Shown here: positions 34,682-43,427 of the stretch, piece by piece
Layout: each line of letters opens with the position of its first letter
Position numbering within the stretch: position 1 is the first letter of the stretch
Origin: an uncultured Prevotella sp.
GTDB lineage: Bacteria; Bacteroidota; Bacteroidia; Bacteroidales; Bacteroidaceae
Assembly (NCBI GenBank): GCA_944320105.1
Contig: CALUGA010000001.1
Span: forward strand, 62,001-126,000
Reading direction: 5' to 3'
DNA: 64,000 nt
Notes under the pieces: generated by a model
Told to the model about the DNA's origin: nothing
The model's database searches: none
What the model saw: only the letters and a program-made list of their open reading frames with translations
Made by a program: the position numbers and the translations under genes

Positions 34682-35752
34682 TCACTCCTTGAGCGGGTTC
34701 CAGCCCTGCGCTTTCAGTTCAAACTCGGCACCGTCGCGCGCCACGAGCACGCGGCCGAGGCTCTCCTTGGTTATGTGGCCTATGAGCTTCACGTCGTCCA
34801 TGGCGTTCACCTTGTCGAGGTCGCCTATCGGCACGGTAAACAGCAGCTCGTAGTCCTCGCCGCCGTTTAGGGCGCAGGTGGTTACGTTCATGTTCAGCTC
34901 CTCAGCCATCACCGCCGTCTGGTAGTCTATCGGCAGGTTCTTCTCGTATATGCGGCAGCCCACGTGGCTTTGTGTGCAGATGTGGGCAAGCTCGCTCGAA
35001 AGGCCGTCGCTTATGTCCATCATGGCCGTTGGGCGCACTCCTGCCTCGCGCAGGCGGGCGATGATGTCGCCCCGCGCCATGCCTTCGAGCTGGCGTTGCA
35101 GCAGGTATTCGCGCCCGGCAAAGTCGGGCTGGAAGTGGGCCAGCTGCTCCAGTGCGCGCTTGTCGCCGCGCTTCTTGGCCTCGTCCACCTGCTGGTAGTA
35201 CACCGCCTTTTCGCGTTCGAGCAGCTGCAGGCCCATGTAGGCCGCGCCCAGGTCGCCCGACACGCATACGAGGTCGGTGTCTTTGGCCCCGTCGCGGTAA
35301 ACAATCTCGTCGGCCTGCGCCTCGCCCACGCACGTTATGCTGATGGCCAGGCCCGTGAACGACGATGTGGTGTCGCCCCCCACTATGTCCACTCCCCAGC
35401 GGTCGCAGGCCGCGCGCAGCCCTGCGTAAAGCTCCTCCATGTCCTCCACGGAGAAGCGCTTGCTCAGGGCCAGGCTCACTGTGAGCTGGCGGGGCGTGCC
35501 GTTCATGGCAAATACGTCGCTTATGTTAACCTGCGCAGCCTTGTATCCCAGGTGGCGCAGGTCGGTATAGGTAAGGTCGAAGTGTACGCCCTCCATGAGC
35601 AGGTCGGTGGTTATAAGCACCTCGCTGCCCGGGTAGTGCATCACGGCGCAGTCGTCGCCAACGCCGCGCAGCGTCGAGGCGTTGTTGGGCTTCAGCCCTT
35701 CGGTGAGGTGGCGTATAAGCCCAAACTCACCCAGCTTGGCTATCTCGGTCAT
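34682..35752 (-). CDS. thiL: Thiamine-monophosphate kinase
   Basis: Makes thiamine diphosphate from thiamine monophosphate, 356 residues. PurM-like fold with the family motifs DDCAVMHYPG, ITTDLLMEGVHFDL, GGDTTSSFTGLAI, MMDISDGLSSEL and LNGGEDYELLFTV. A charged helical insertion (YYQQVDEAKKRGDKRALEQL) is common in Bacteroidota ThiL. It is last in the leftward sppA-lpxK-punA-thiL run, 14 bases after punA. Confidence 0.94.
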   Translation of the reverse strand: MTEIAKLGEFGLIRHLTEGLKPNNASTLRGVGDDCAVMHYPGSEVLITTDLLMEGVHFDLTYTDLRHLGYKAAQVNISDVFAMNGTPRQLTVSLALSKRFSVEDMEELYAGLRAACDRWGVDIVGGDTTSSFTGLAISITCVGEAQADEIVYRDGAKDTDLVCVSGDLGAAYMGLQLLEREKAVYYQQVDEAKKRGDKRALEQLAHFQPDFAGREYLLQRQLEGMARGDIIARLREAGVRPTAMMDISDGLSSELAHICTQSHVGCRIYEKNLPIDYQTAVMAEELNMNVTTCALNGGEDYELLFTVPIGDLDKVNAMDDVKLIGHITKESLGRVLVARDGAEFELKAQGWNPLKE

Positions 35753-35766
35753 CCGCAGCTCCCCCG

Positions 35767-36576
35767 TCAGGCCCTCCTTATCATCTCGCGCATTATCTCT
35801 GTCATTAGCGGCTGCGCCTTGTTTGCCGCCTGCTGCACCTCCTCGTGGCTCACCTCCACCGGCGTGTCCTCAAGCCCGAGGTCGGTTATTATGCTTATGC
35901 CGAAGGTGCGTATGCCGCAGTGGTGGGCCACTATTACCTCAGGCACGGTGCTCATGCCCACGGCGTCGCCCCCGAGGCGGTGGTACATCTTGTACTCGGC
36001 GGGCGTTTCGAACGTTGGCCCCTGCACTCCCACGTACACGCCGTGCACCACGCGGATGCCCTTTTCCCGGGCAATGGCGTCGGCCTCGGCTATGAGCGCG
36101 TGGTCATACGTTTCGTGCATGTCGGGGAAACGCGGCCCGGTGGGCAGGTTCTTGCCACGCAGCGGGTGCTCGGGGAATAGGTTTATGTGGTCGGTTATTA
36201 TCATCAGGTCGCCTATCCTGAACTCCGGGTTCATGCCGCCCGAGGCGTTGCTCACGAAGAGCGTACTGATGCCAAGCTCGTACATCACGCGGATGGGCAG
36301 CGTAACCTCCTTCATCGAGTAGCCCTCGTAGTAGTGGAAGCGGCCCTCCATGGCCATTATGTCCTTTCCGCCGAGCTTTCCGAAGATGAGCTTCCCGGCG
36401 TGTCCTTCAACGGTAGACACCGGGAAGTTGGGTATCTCGCTGTAGGCGAACTCGTAGGAGTCAGTTATTTCTGAAGCTAATTGTCCCAGGCCGGTGCCCA
36501 GTATTATCGCCGTCTTTGGGCTGGTTGTCATCCTTTGCCTTAGCCAGGATGCTGTTTCTTGAATTTTTTCGTACAT
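35767..36576 (-). CDS. punA: Purine-nucleoside phosphorylase
   Basis: Phosphorolysis of purine nucleosides, 269 residues, trimeric PNP family. Motifs are AIILGTGLGQLA (phosphate loop), VEGHAGKLIFG, FVSNASGGMNPEF, the YVGVQGPTFETPAEYKM segment and the base-specificity loop SIITDLGLEDTPVEVSHEEV. The start MYEKIQETASWL is shared with relatives and lies 116 bases inside the lpxK frame. Confidence 0.95.
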   Translation of the reverse strand: MYEKIQETASWLRQRMTTSPKTAIILGTGLGQLASEITDSYEFAYSEIPNFPVSTVEGHAGKLIFGKLGGKDIMAMEGRFHYYEGYSMKEVTLPIRVMYELGISTLFVSNASGGMNPEFRIGDLMIITDHINLFPEHPLRGKNLPTGPRFPDMHETYDHALIAEADAIAREKGIRVVHGVYVGVQGPTFETPAEYKMYHRLGGDAVGMSTVPEVIVAHHCGIRTFGISIITDLGLEDTPVEVSHEEVQQAANKAQPLMTEIMREMIRRA

Positions 36577-37633
36577 ATCCTATGATGTTTTCGTTGAAGT
36601 TGTCCTCTTGGTCGAGCATGAAGCGTATGCGCACCGGCAGCACGTAGGTGGCGCGTCGCACCTCGTCGCTAAGCCCCTGCAGGCCGGCCAGGCGCGCGGC
36701 GTCCTTTTCCGTGGTCACGATGATGCGCGGTTCGGGCATGGCGGCCAGCCTGCCGTTTATCAGCTCGGCGTCGGCCGGGGTGAAGGCGTGGTGGTCGGCA
36801 AAGGTGAGCGGGGTTATGTTGGGGCAGTGGGGAGCCATGTCGAGCATCATCTGCCCCGGCGACGCAATGCCCGTAAGCAGCAGAACGTGGGTCTCCTTGC
36901 CTATCGTATCAATGGCGCGTGGCTTTCCCCCGGCGAGCGGCCGCATGGGTTCATAGTCGAGCCGGGTGAAGTAGAGGTGCTGGTAGGGATAGAGGTTCAT
37001 CGCCTTGGTTATCACCCGGAACTCCATCGGCTTAAGGTCGGCAGGGCATTTCGTCACGATCACGATGTCGGCGCGGTCCTTGCCGGAAAGCTGTTCGCGC
37101 AGCCGGCCTGCGGGCAGCAGCTTGTCGTAGATGATGAGCCGGTGGTAGTCTACGAGCAGTATGTTGATGCCGGGCTTCACGTAGCGGTGCTGGAAAGCGT
37201 CGTCGAGCAGCACCACGTCGATGCCCGCTTCCGACTTGTCTTCCGTAAGGCGGCGTATGCCATGCCGGCGGTCGCGGTCAACGGCCACTGTTACGTCGGG
37301 AAACTTCTGCTTCATCTGCCACGGCTCGTCGCCAATTGTCCTCGCCGTGGAGCCCTTGTCGGCCACTATGTAGCCCCGGCTCTTGCGCTTGTAGCCCCTG
37401 CTGAGCACTGCCACGTGGCAAATATTGCGCAGCAGGCCTATCAGGTACTCCACGTGCGGCGTCTTGCCGGTGCCACCCACGGTGATGTTGCCCACCGAGA
37501 TAACCGGCACGTCGAAGCTCTCCGACTTGAGCAGGCCCACGTCGAAGAGGGCGTTGCGCACCCTCACGCCAAGCCCGTAGAGCCAGCTCAGCGGCAGCAG
37601 CCACTTGTTTATCTTTATGAAATCGCCCTCCAT
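36461..37633 (-). CDS. lpxK: Tetraacyldisaccharide 4'-kinase
   Basis: Phosphorylates the lipid A disaccharide at the inner membrane, 390 residues. Walker A SVGNITVGGTGKTPHVEYL is near residue 45; Walker B/DHH-like LLDDAFQHRYVKPGINILL and the SPGQMMLD and FADHHAFTPAD segments follow. The C-terminal FMLDQEDNFNENIIGYVRKN is standard; a further polar tail of about 35 residues runs into the punA coding region in another frame. It begins immediately after the sppA stop with no gap. Confidence 0.94.
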   Translation of the reverse strand: MEGDFIKINKWLLPLSWLYGLGVRVRNALFDVGLLKSESFDVPVISVGNITVGGTGKTPHVEYLIGLLRNICHVAVLSRGYKRKSRGYIVADKGSTARTIGDEPWQMKQKFPDVTVAVDRDRRHGIRRLTEDKSEAGIDVVLLDDAFQHRYVKPGINILLVDYHRLIIYDKLLPAGRLREQLSGKDRADIVIVTKCPADLKPMEFRVITKAMNLYPYQHLYFTRLDYEPMRPLAGGKPRAIDTIGKETHVLLLTGIASPGQMMLDMAPHCPNITPLTFADHHAFTPADAELINGRLAAMPEPRIIVTTEKDAARLAGLQGLSDEVRRATYVLPVRIRFMLDQEDNFNENIIGYVRKNSRNSILAKAKDDNQPKDGDNTGHRPGTISFRNN

Positions 37634-39409
37634 TTACTTTATCGTGAGGTTAAACGGCATGCGGGCTTGTATGCAGTTGTGGCGGTCTATGCCCCCAACG
37701 AACTCCAGCGGGGCGTAGTATTCGCCGAGGAGCAGGCGGAGCCGCCCGTCGAGGTAGCTGCCGCCGGAGGTCGAAGCCTCCATCAGTTGGTCCATCCACG
37801 AGGGCAGTGCGGGGTAGGCTTGGGTGTGGTAGTCGCCGAGCTTGGCCAGCTTGGCGGCCTTGTCCACGGCTTCTTCCAAGCCTCCGAGGCCGTCGATGAG
37901 CTTGCGGTCGAGCGCGTCGGTGCCGAGCCACACGCGGCCTTGTGCCAATGAGTCAACCTGCGTGGCAGTCATCTTGCGCCCCTCGGCCACGCGGCTGATG
38001 AAGAGGCGGTAGCCGCGGTCGATGTAAGCGTTGAGATATGCCATCTCCTCGGCGTTGAAAGGCCGTGCTGGCGTGCCGAAGGCACTGTGGCGGTTGGTTT
38101 TCACCTCGTCGAACTTTATGCCCAGCTTGCTGGTGAGCAGTCCGCTGAAGTCGGGGAACATCCCGAAGATGCCTATCGAGCCGGTGAGTGTCGTCGGCTC
38201 GGCGTAGATATAGTTGGCGCCGCAGCTGAGGTAGTAACCGCCCGAAGCGGCCATGCCACCCATCGACACCACCACGGGCTTGCGCTCGCGCAGCTTCTTC
38301 ACGGCGTGCCATATCTGCTCCGAGGCGTATGCGCTGCCGCCGCCGGAGTTTACGCGCAGCACCACGGCCTTCACGTCGTCATCGTCGGCCAGGCTCTCCA
38401 AGTCGCGGCAAACCTTGTCGCCTGCTATGCAGGCATCGGCGCTGATGCCGCCCGGCGTGGTGTCAACCACGTCGCCGTAAGCATAGTAAACGGCCACCTC
38501 GTCGCCCTTTGGGCTTTCAGTGTCGGGCAGGTTCTTCATGTCGGCCAGCGTGAGCTGGTTTATGTGGCGGCCCTTGTCGATGCCGAGCAGGCGCTTAACC
38601 TCGTCCTTCACCTCGCCGGTGTATAGCAGCTTGTCTACGAGCTGCATCCTCAGGTAGCTCTCGGCTGGGGCCAGGGCGGCCATGCTGTCGGCGTAGGCAT
38701 TGAGCTGCCTCACGCTCACCTTGCGGCTGCGGGCTACGTCGGCCAGCATCGTTTGCCAGATGCCGCCTATGTAGCGGGCCACCTGCTCGCGGTTGGCGTC
38801 GCTCATGCGGTCGGCGGTGAATGTTTCGGGCGCGCTCTTGTACTTGCCCACCTTGGCCAGCTGCACCTTTACGCCCACCTTGGCAAGCAAGTCCTTGAGG
38901 AATATGGGCTGAGCCGACAGGCCATGCCAGTCGAGCATTCCCTGCGGGTTGATGAACACCTTGTCGGCCACCGAGCACACGTAGTAGCTCATCTGGGTGT
39001 ATGTGTCGGCGTAGGCCACTATCCACTTGCCGCTCTCCTTGAAGTCCTCAAGCTGCTTGCGTATGGCTTGCGCCGATGCCGGCGAGTCGGGGGCGAACAT
39101 CCCCGCCTCTATGTAGATGCCCTTCACGTTGTCGTTTGCCTTGGCCTTGCGTATGGCCGCGAGCACGTCGTCGAGCCCTATGTAGGGGTTGCTGTCGCCC
39201 GTTAGCTGGCCTATCACGTCGTCCTTGGCTCGTTCCTGCATCACGCCCGAGAGCGTTAGCACGAACACGGAGTTCTCCTTTACAGTAGGCGTTGACTGCG
39301 TGGAGGCGAGCATGCCTATTAGCGACACGATGCCGAGCAGCATCATGATGGCCGACACGGCTATGATGCCGGTCACGGTGGCGAGGGTGTACTTCAGGAA
39401 GTCTTTCAT
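37634..39409 (-). CDS. sppA: Signal peptide peptidase SppA, 67-kDa type
   Basis: Membrane-anchored serine protease that degrades cleaved signal peptides, 591 residues in two tandem S49 domains. An N-terminal membrane segment (LATVTGIIAVSAIMMLLGIV) is followed by the first domain with the catalytic Lys region (AYADTYTQMSYYVCSVADKV). The second has the nucleophile Ser in LRVNSGGGSAYASEQIW and MGGMAASGGYYLSCGAN. The start MKDFLKYTL is chosen over an upstream low-complexity extension. It heads the sppA-lpxK-punA-thiL operon. Confidence 0.93.
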   Translation of the reverse strand: MKDFLKYTLATVTGIIAVSAIMMLLGIVSLIGMLASTQSTPTVKENSVFVLTLSGVMQERAKDDVIGQLTGDSNPYIGLDDVLAAIRKAKANDNVKGIYIEAGMFAPDSPASAQAIRKQLEDFKESGKWIVAYADTYTQMSYYVCSVADKVFINPQGMLDWHGLSAQPIFLKDLLAKVGVKVQLAKVGKYKSAPETFTADRMSDANREQVARYIGGIWQTMLADVARSRKVSVRQLNAYADSMAALAPAESYLRMQLVDKLLYTGEVKDEVKRLLGIDKGRHINQLTLADMKNLPDTESPKGDEVAVYYAYGDVVDTTPGGISADACIAGDKVCRDLESLADDDDVKAVVLRVNSGGGSAYASEQIWHAVKKLRERKPVVVSMGGMAASGGYYLSCGANYIYAEPTTLTGSIGIFGMFPDFSGLLTSKLGIKFDEVKTNRHSAFGTPARPFNAEEMAYLNAYIDRGYRLFISRVAEGRKMTATQVDSLAQGRVWLGTDALDRKLIDGLGGLEEAVDKAAKLAKLGDYHTQAYPALPSWMDQLMEASTSGGSYLDGRLRLLLGEYYAPLEFVGGIDRHNCIQARMPFNLTIK

Positions 39410-39691
39410 GCTGTTGGTTGTTTTGGGGTTTGCCGTGGCGGCCCGTGCAGGTGCTTGCCGCCCGTGGCGGCTGCCATTGCGGGCGCAAGGCGGCGTGGCT
39501 GCCGGTGCTTGCGCGCGGCGTATCAATTGCAAAGATAGTGATTTTTTTGGCGTTTCGGTTAACAATGCCATTAAAATTGTGTGTAAGCATCGCTTGGGCC
39601 TTGCTTTGTGCCGTCGTGCCGGGCTTGTGGCGGCAAGTGGGAGGCGGCTGCCTGCGACTTGTAGGAGGGGTGATTGGTGGATAGCAGGGGT

Positions 39692-39891
39692 GGTATCTTA
39701 TCTTTACAAAAGCGGCATGGCGGAATGCCCTCTGCCGTTTGGCCTGCTGAAACGGCCTGTTTTAGGCCCTGAAACAGGCCGTTTTGCGCTGCCGAACGGC
39801 CTGTTCGGCAATGCAAAACGGCACTGTTCGTAACGTGTTGGCCATCAGGTTGTTGCGCAATGAGGGCAGGGTGGTAATGTTTTCTTACAAA
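39692..39891. repeat. Modular intergenic repeat, array 4
   Basis: Two copies of the 19-nt motif on the minus strand (39692-39710 and 39873-39891) flank modules GAAACGGCCTGTTTTAGG, CCTGAAACAGGCCGTTTTG, GCCGAACGGCCTGTTCGG and GCAAAACGGCA (39736-39825). No gene is seen between 39410 and 40140. Confidence 0.65.
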
Positions 39892-40162
39892 TGTTGCCGT
39901 TGCGAACAGTCTGCGCCGCCCATCGCGGATGGGTTTTGCGTTGGGGTGGAATGTGCGTGGGGCAACCTTGGTGGCAGGCCGCCGTGCATTGCCAACCTAT
40001 GCCCGGTGCAATCCTCATGGCGCAGGCTTGGGGCAAGCTGTGTGGGGTGGAAGGCGGGCGTATGGTGTGCTCGGTGCGCGGAAAACTGCAAAAAATACCG
40101 ACTTTTACATAAAAACACTATAAAATGTGCCGAATGAAGCACTTTTATTGGAGAAAGTGTTG

Positions 40163-40414
40163 TATCTTTGCCAACGGATAAGCTGCGTCTGGATACAGGA
40201 AACGGTTTTCCTCTCCACCCGCTTGCATTATTTCAGCCCGGTAGATGGCACCGCTCTTGTGGCGGGGCGCGTGTGCATTAAGTTCGCCGCGCGATGTTGC
40301 CGGGCATGGTTTAAGGGTTTGTTCATGATTTTTAGAATAGTAAATAATATAGTTTTAGTTAGTAATTTTTTATGGTAAAGTAGGAAGCGGGCTGTGAAGT
40401 TCGCTTCTTTTTTT
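40163..40414 (+). ncRNA. Candidate small RNA or leader transcript upstream of the GH28 gene
   Basis: TATCTTTG (40163-40170) is a -7-like box and an intrinsic terminator ends at 40414, bounding about 240 bases. The 3' half is AU-rich and contains a possible 17-codon reading frame (MIFRIVNNIVLVSNFLW) followed by a T-rich segment that resembles the one at 49030-49090. No known riboswitch is recognised. Confidence 0.35.
40384..40414 (+). terminator. Intrinsic terminator upstream of the GH28 gene
   Basis: GAAGCG / CGCTTC stem followed by seven T. The T-run merges with the -33 box of the GH28 promoter. Confidence 0.75.
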
Positions 40415-40443
40415 GCCCAGCTCGCGATTATTTGCTAACTTTG
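40412..40443 (+). promoter_or_regulatory. Promoter of the GH28 gene
   Basis: TTTG (40412-40415), 20 bases, TAACTTTG (40436-40443). It leaves a leader of about 75 bases before the ATG. Confidence 0.8.
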
Positions 40444-40524
40444 TGGCCGATAGCCGCCGCAAGGTTGCCATGCAGCCGGGGCGGACACGCACTTCAGCTT
40501 ATCGGAAACCAATAAATAAGACTT

Positions 40525-41853
40525 ATGAAACTCAGACTCACATTGACCTTGGCCGTGGCACTGGTGTGCGCCGCCACGAGCGCCAAGAAGAAAGCCGGGC
40601 AACTCTTTCCCGACGGTACGCCAATTCCCGAGTGGTTCAGCGACACCGCCAAGGTGGACGTAAACAAGCTCGGGCAACGCTACGTCATCACCGACCACGG
40701 CGTGAAGAACGACTCAAACATCATCCAGACCGAGCAGATACAGGCCGTGATAGACAAGGCCGCGGCTGCCGGCGGGGGCGTGGTGGTGATACCCGAAGGC
40801 ACGTTCCTCAGCGGTTCGCTCTTCTTCAAGCAGGGCACCCATCTCTACCTTGAGCGCGGAGCCATGCTCAAGGGCAGCGACCGCATACGCGACTTCAAGC
40901 TGCTCAAGACCCGCATGGAGGGCCAGACGCTCAATTACTTTGCCGCGCTGGTAAACGCCGATGGCGTGGACGGCTTCACCATCGCCGGACATGGCACCAT
41001 CAACGGCAACGGGCGCAACTACTGGGAGGAGTTCTGGATACGCCGCAAGTACAACCGCAAGTGTACTAACCTTGAGGCCATGCGCCCCAGGCTGGTGTAC
41101 ATCTCCAACGCCAAGAACGTTACCGTGCAGGACGTGCGCCTCATCAACAGCCCCTTCTGGACCAACCACCTCTACAAGAGCGAGAACATACGCTACCTCG
41201 ACTGCTATATCTACGCGCCAACGAGCGGCATCAAGGCGCCAAGCAGCGACGCAATCGACCTCGATGTATGCAAGAACGTGCTCATACGCGGCTGCTACAT
41301 GAGCGTGAACGACGACGCAGTGGTGCTTAAGGGCGGTAAAGGAACGTGGGCGGACAAAGACCCCGACAACGGCCCTTGCTCCAACATAATAATCGAGGAC
41401 TGCACCTACGGCAAGGTACACGGCTGCCTCACGCTTGGCAGCGAGTCGCTGCACGACCGCAACGTGATACTGCGCCGCTGCACAGTGACCGACGCCAACC
41501 GTGTGCTCTGGCTCAAGATGCGCCCAGACACGCCCCAGCATTATGAGTACGTAACCGTGGAAGACATGACGGGAAACTGCTCCAGCTTCCTCGTTGTGCG
41601 CCCCTGGACGCAGTTCTTCAAGCCCGAGAAGCGCGACGATATGCCGCTGTCTACCTGCAACAACATCACCATAAGGAACATAAAGATGGACTGCAAGAAC
41701 TTCTTCGACGTGGGCAAGTCGGACAAGTACCGCCTCACCGACTTCTCCTTTGAGGACTGCGACGTGACCGACCAGAAGAACGCGTTCGACAAGACCATCA
41801 TCGAGAACTGCCGCGTGGACAACCTGCGCATCAACGGCAAGAAGGTGGAGTAA
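40525..41853 (+). CDS. Glycoside hydrolase family 28 (polygalacturonase)
   Basis: 442 residues with signal peptide MKLRLTLTLAVALVCAATSA. Right-handed beta-helix: IQAVIDKAAAAGGGVVVIPE, GTHLYLERGAMLKGS, IAGHGTINGNG. GH28 catalytic segments are DAIDLDVCKNVLIRGCYMSV, NDDAVVLKGG (two acidic residues) and LTLGSE, although the usual Gly-His-Gly is replaced around HGCLTLGSES. It probably cleaves galacturonan in pectin in the periplasm or at the surface. It stands alone without SusC/SusD genes. Confidence 0.88.
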   Translation: MKLRLTLTLAVALVCAATSAKKKAGQLFPDGTPIPEWFSDTAKVDVNKLGQRYVITDHGVKNDSNIIQTEQIQAVIDKAAAAGGGVVVIPEGTFLSGSLFFKQGTHLYLERGAMLKGSDRIRDFKLLKTRMEGQTLNYFAALVNADGVDGFTIAGHGTINGNGRNYWEEFWIRRKYNRKCTNLEAMRPRLVYISNAKNVTVQDVRLINSPFWTNHLYKSENIRYLDCYIYAPTSGIKAPSSDAIDLDVCKNVLIRGCYMSVNDDAVVLKGGKGTWADKDPDNGPCSNIIIEDCTYGKVHGCLTLGSESLHDRNVILRRCTVTDANRVLWLKMRPDTPQHYEYVTVEDMTGNCSSFLVVRPWTQFFKPEKRDDMPLSTCNNITIRNIKMDCKNFFDVGKSDKYRLTDFSFEDCDVTDQKNAFDKTIIENCRVDNLRINGKKVE

Positions 41854-41867
41854 GCCTGCAAGGCCAT

Positions 41868-41975
41868 GCCCGGCAACCGTTATGTGGTCAGCCGGGCATG
41901 GCCGCAATGATAAACGAATAGCCACATGGCCTGCACCGCGCCCCGATGGCGCCGCGCAGGCCATGCGGCTATTCG
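41868..41975. terminator. Double hairpin between convergent GH28 and MFS genes
   Basis: GGCCATGCCCGGC / GCCGGGCATGGCC (41868-41910) is followed by a second long stem with GAATAGCC...CATGGCCTGC against GCAGGCCATGCGGCTATTC (41917-41975). Both lie between converging genes and probably terminate both strands. Confidence 0.65.
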
Positions 41976-41990
41976 TGTGTAAGTAGGCAC

Positions 41991-43139
41991 TTAGCCCCGC
42001 CGCTCATAGCGGTAGGCGAACGTGGCCATCGCAGCCAGGCCCAAGGCCACCATCGGCGCGCCCACCAAGGCGGCGTAGCGGTAGGGCAGGCCGTGGTCGA
42101 TGGGCAGTCCGCCGAAGTATGCCCCGAGTGCGTTGCCGAGGTTGAAGGCCACCTGTATGGCTGCGCCGCCGAGCATCTCGCCGCCCGGGGCGTACTTGAT
42201 TATGAGGAACTGCTGCGGACTGCTCACTGCGAAGAGGCCCGTGGTGCATACCACCATCAGCCCCGCAGCGAGCCAGCTGCGCGTGGAGAAGGCGAAGATG
42301 AGCAGCAGCGCGCACACCACGATGGCCTGCGTCGTGGCTGCCACGCGCCCCGGCGAATAGCGGTCGGAGAGCCGCCCGCTCGTGAGGTTGCCCACCACCA
42401 TGCCGAAACCGGCCGCAACCATGAGCAGCGATACCGTCTCCGGCGGGAAGCCCGCCTCGCTCGTCATCAGCGGCGACACGTAGCTGTACCAGCAGAATAT
42501 GCCTCCGTTGCCCAGCATCGTGGCTGCGAGGATGAGCCACGGCGCGCCGCTCTTCAGAAAACGGAACTGACCTTTGTAGCCGTGGTCGGGCAGGGCGTCG
42601 ATGTGAGGCACCCATTTCCAGATGTAGTAGAGAACGAGCACGCTAAGCAGGGCCACCAGAACGAACGGCACTCGCCACGAAACGCTCTCGCTCAAGGCTG
42701 TGCTCAGCGGCACGCCGAAGAGGTTGGCTATGGTCATGCCCGCCACCATGATCGACACCGCGCCCGCCTTGTGGCGTTCGTCGGCCAGGCGCACGGCGGC
42801 GATGGAGGCCACTCCGAAGTATGCCCCGTGCGGAAGTCCGGCCACGAAGCGCGCTGCCAGCATCATTCCATACGTAGGTGCGGTGGCGCAGAGCACCGCA
42901 CCGAGCAGCATCATTGCTGCGAGCACGAGCAATATTCGCTTGGGACTGTACTTGTGGACTACCGTGAGCAAGGGCGCGCCGCAGCACACTCCCACGGCGT
43001 AGGCCGATATGAGGTGGCCTGCCTGCGTGATTGTTACGCCCAGTCCGCGGGCTACGTCGGGCAGGATGCCCATCATCACGAACTCCGTCATGCCTAAGGC
43101 AAGAGTGCCAAAGGCCAGTGCTATAAGTCCTTTCTTCAT
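41991..43139 (-). CDS. MFS transporter of the AraJ/arabinose-efflux type
   Basis: 382 residues, 12 membrane segments, from MKKGLIALAFGTLALGMTEF. The N-terminal GMTEFVMMGILPDVARGLGV and the loop AVGVCCGAPLLTVVHKYSPK are typical of the DHA1/AraJ drug and sugar efflux family; VVGNLTSGRLSDRYSPGRVA repeats the motif in the second half. A long upstream open stretch lacks homology and is left out. The substrate is not predictable. Confidence 0.88.
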   Translation of the reverse strand: MKKGLIALAFGTLALGMTEFVMMGILPDVARGLGVTITQAGHLISAYAVGVCCGAPLLTVVHKYSPKRILLVLAAMMLLGAVLCATAPTYGMMLAARFVAGLPHGAYFGVASIAAVRLADERHKAGAVSIMVAGMTIANLFGVPLSTALSESVSWRVPFVLVALLSVLVLYYIWKWVPHIDALPDHGYKGQFRFLKSGAPWLILAATMLGNGGIFCWYSYVSPLMTSEAGFPPETVSLLMVAAGFGMVVGNLTSGRLSDRYSPGRVAATTQAIVVCALLLIFAFSTRSWLAAGLMVVCTTGLFAVSSPQQFLIIKYAPGGEMLGGAAIQVAFNLGNALGAYFGGLPIDHGLPYRYAALVGAPMVALGLAAMATFAYRYERRG

Positions 43140-43357
43140 CGTTTTTGATAGTGCTGCGGCTGTTGTTGCCGCCTTTTTGTTATCCTTTTTCTTTTCCGTC
43201 AGTTGTTGCCGCCCGCCGTATGCGGGTTGGAATGGCAGGCTGTGGCTGCCTTCCGCTTTGCGGCTTGCAAAGTTACAGCTTTGCTGCCTGCTTGCTTTAA
43301 CGCAGTGGTTAAATGATGTTAAGCCCCCAGACTCTTGCTTCTTGGCTCTTTGCAACA

Positions 43358-43399
43358 AAAAAGCAAGGTTGCGCTGTGTGGCCAGCCAAACCTTGCTTA
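43358..43399 (-). terminator. Terminator of the polyprenyl sugar transferase gene
   Basis: AAGCAAGGTT / AACCTTGCTT arms around an 18-base loop, followed on the minus strand by a T-run. Confidence 0.75.
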
Positions 43400-43427
43400 C
43401 CTTATTGCATTTATGCTTTTTTACCTT

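Noticed and set aside
39784-40137. Overlapping frames between sppA and the GH28 gene
   Set aside because: No conserved-looking motif, no promoter or ribosome site, and they run through the repeat array.
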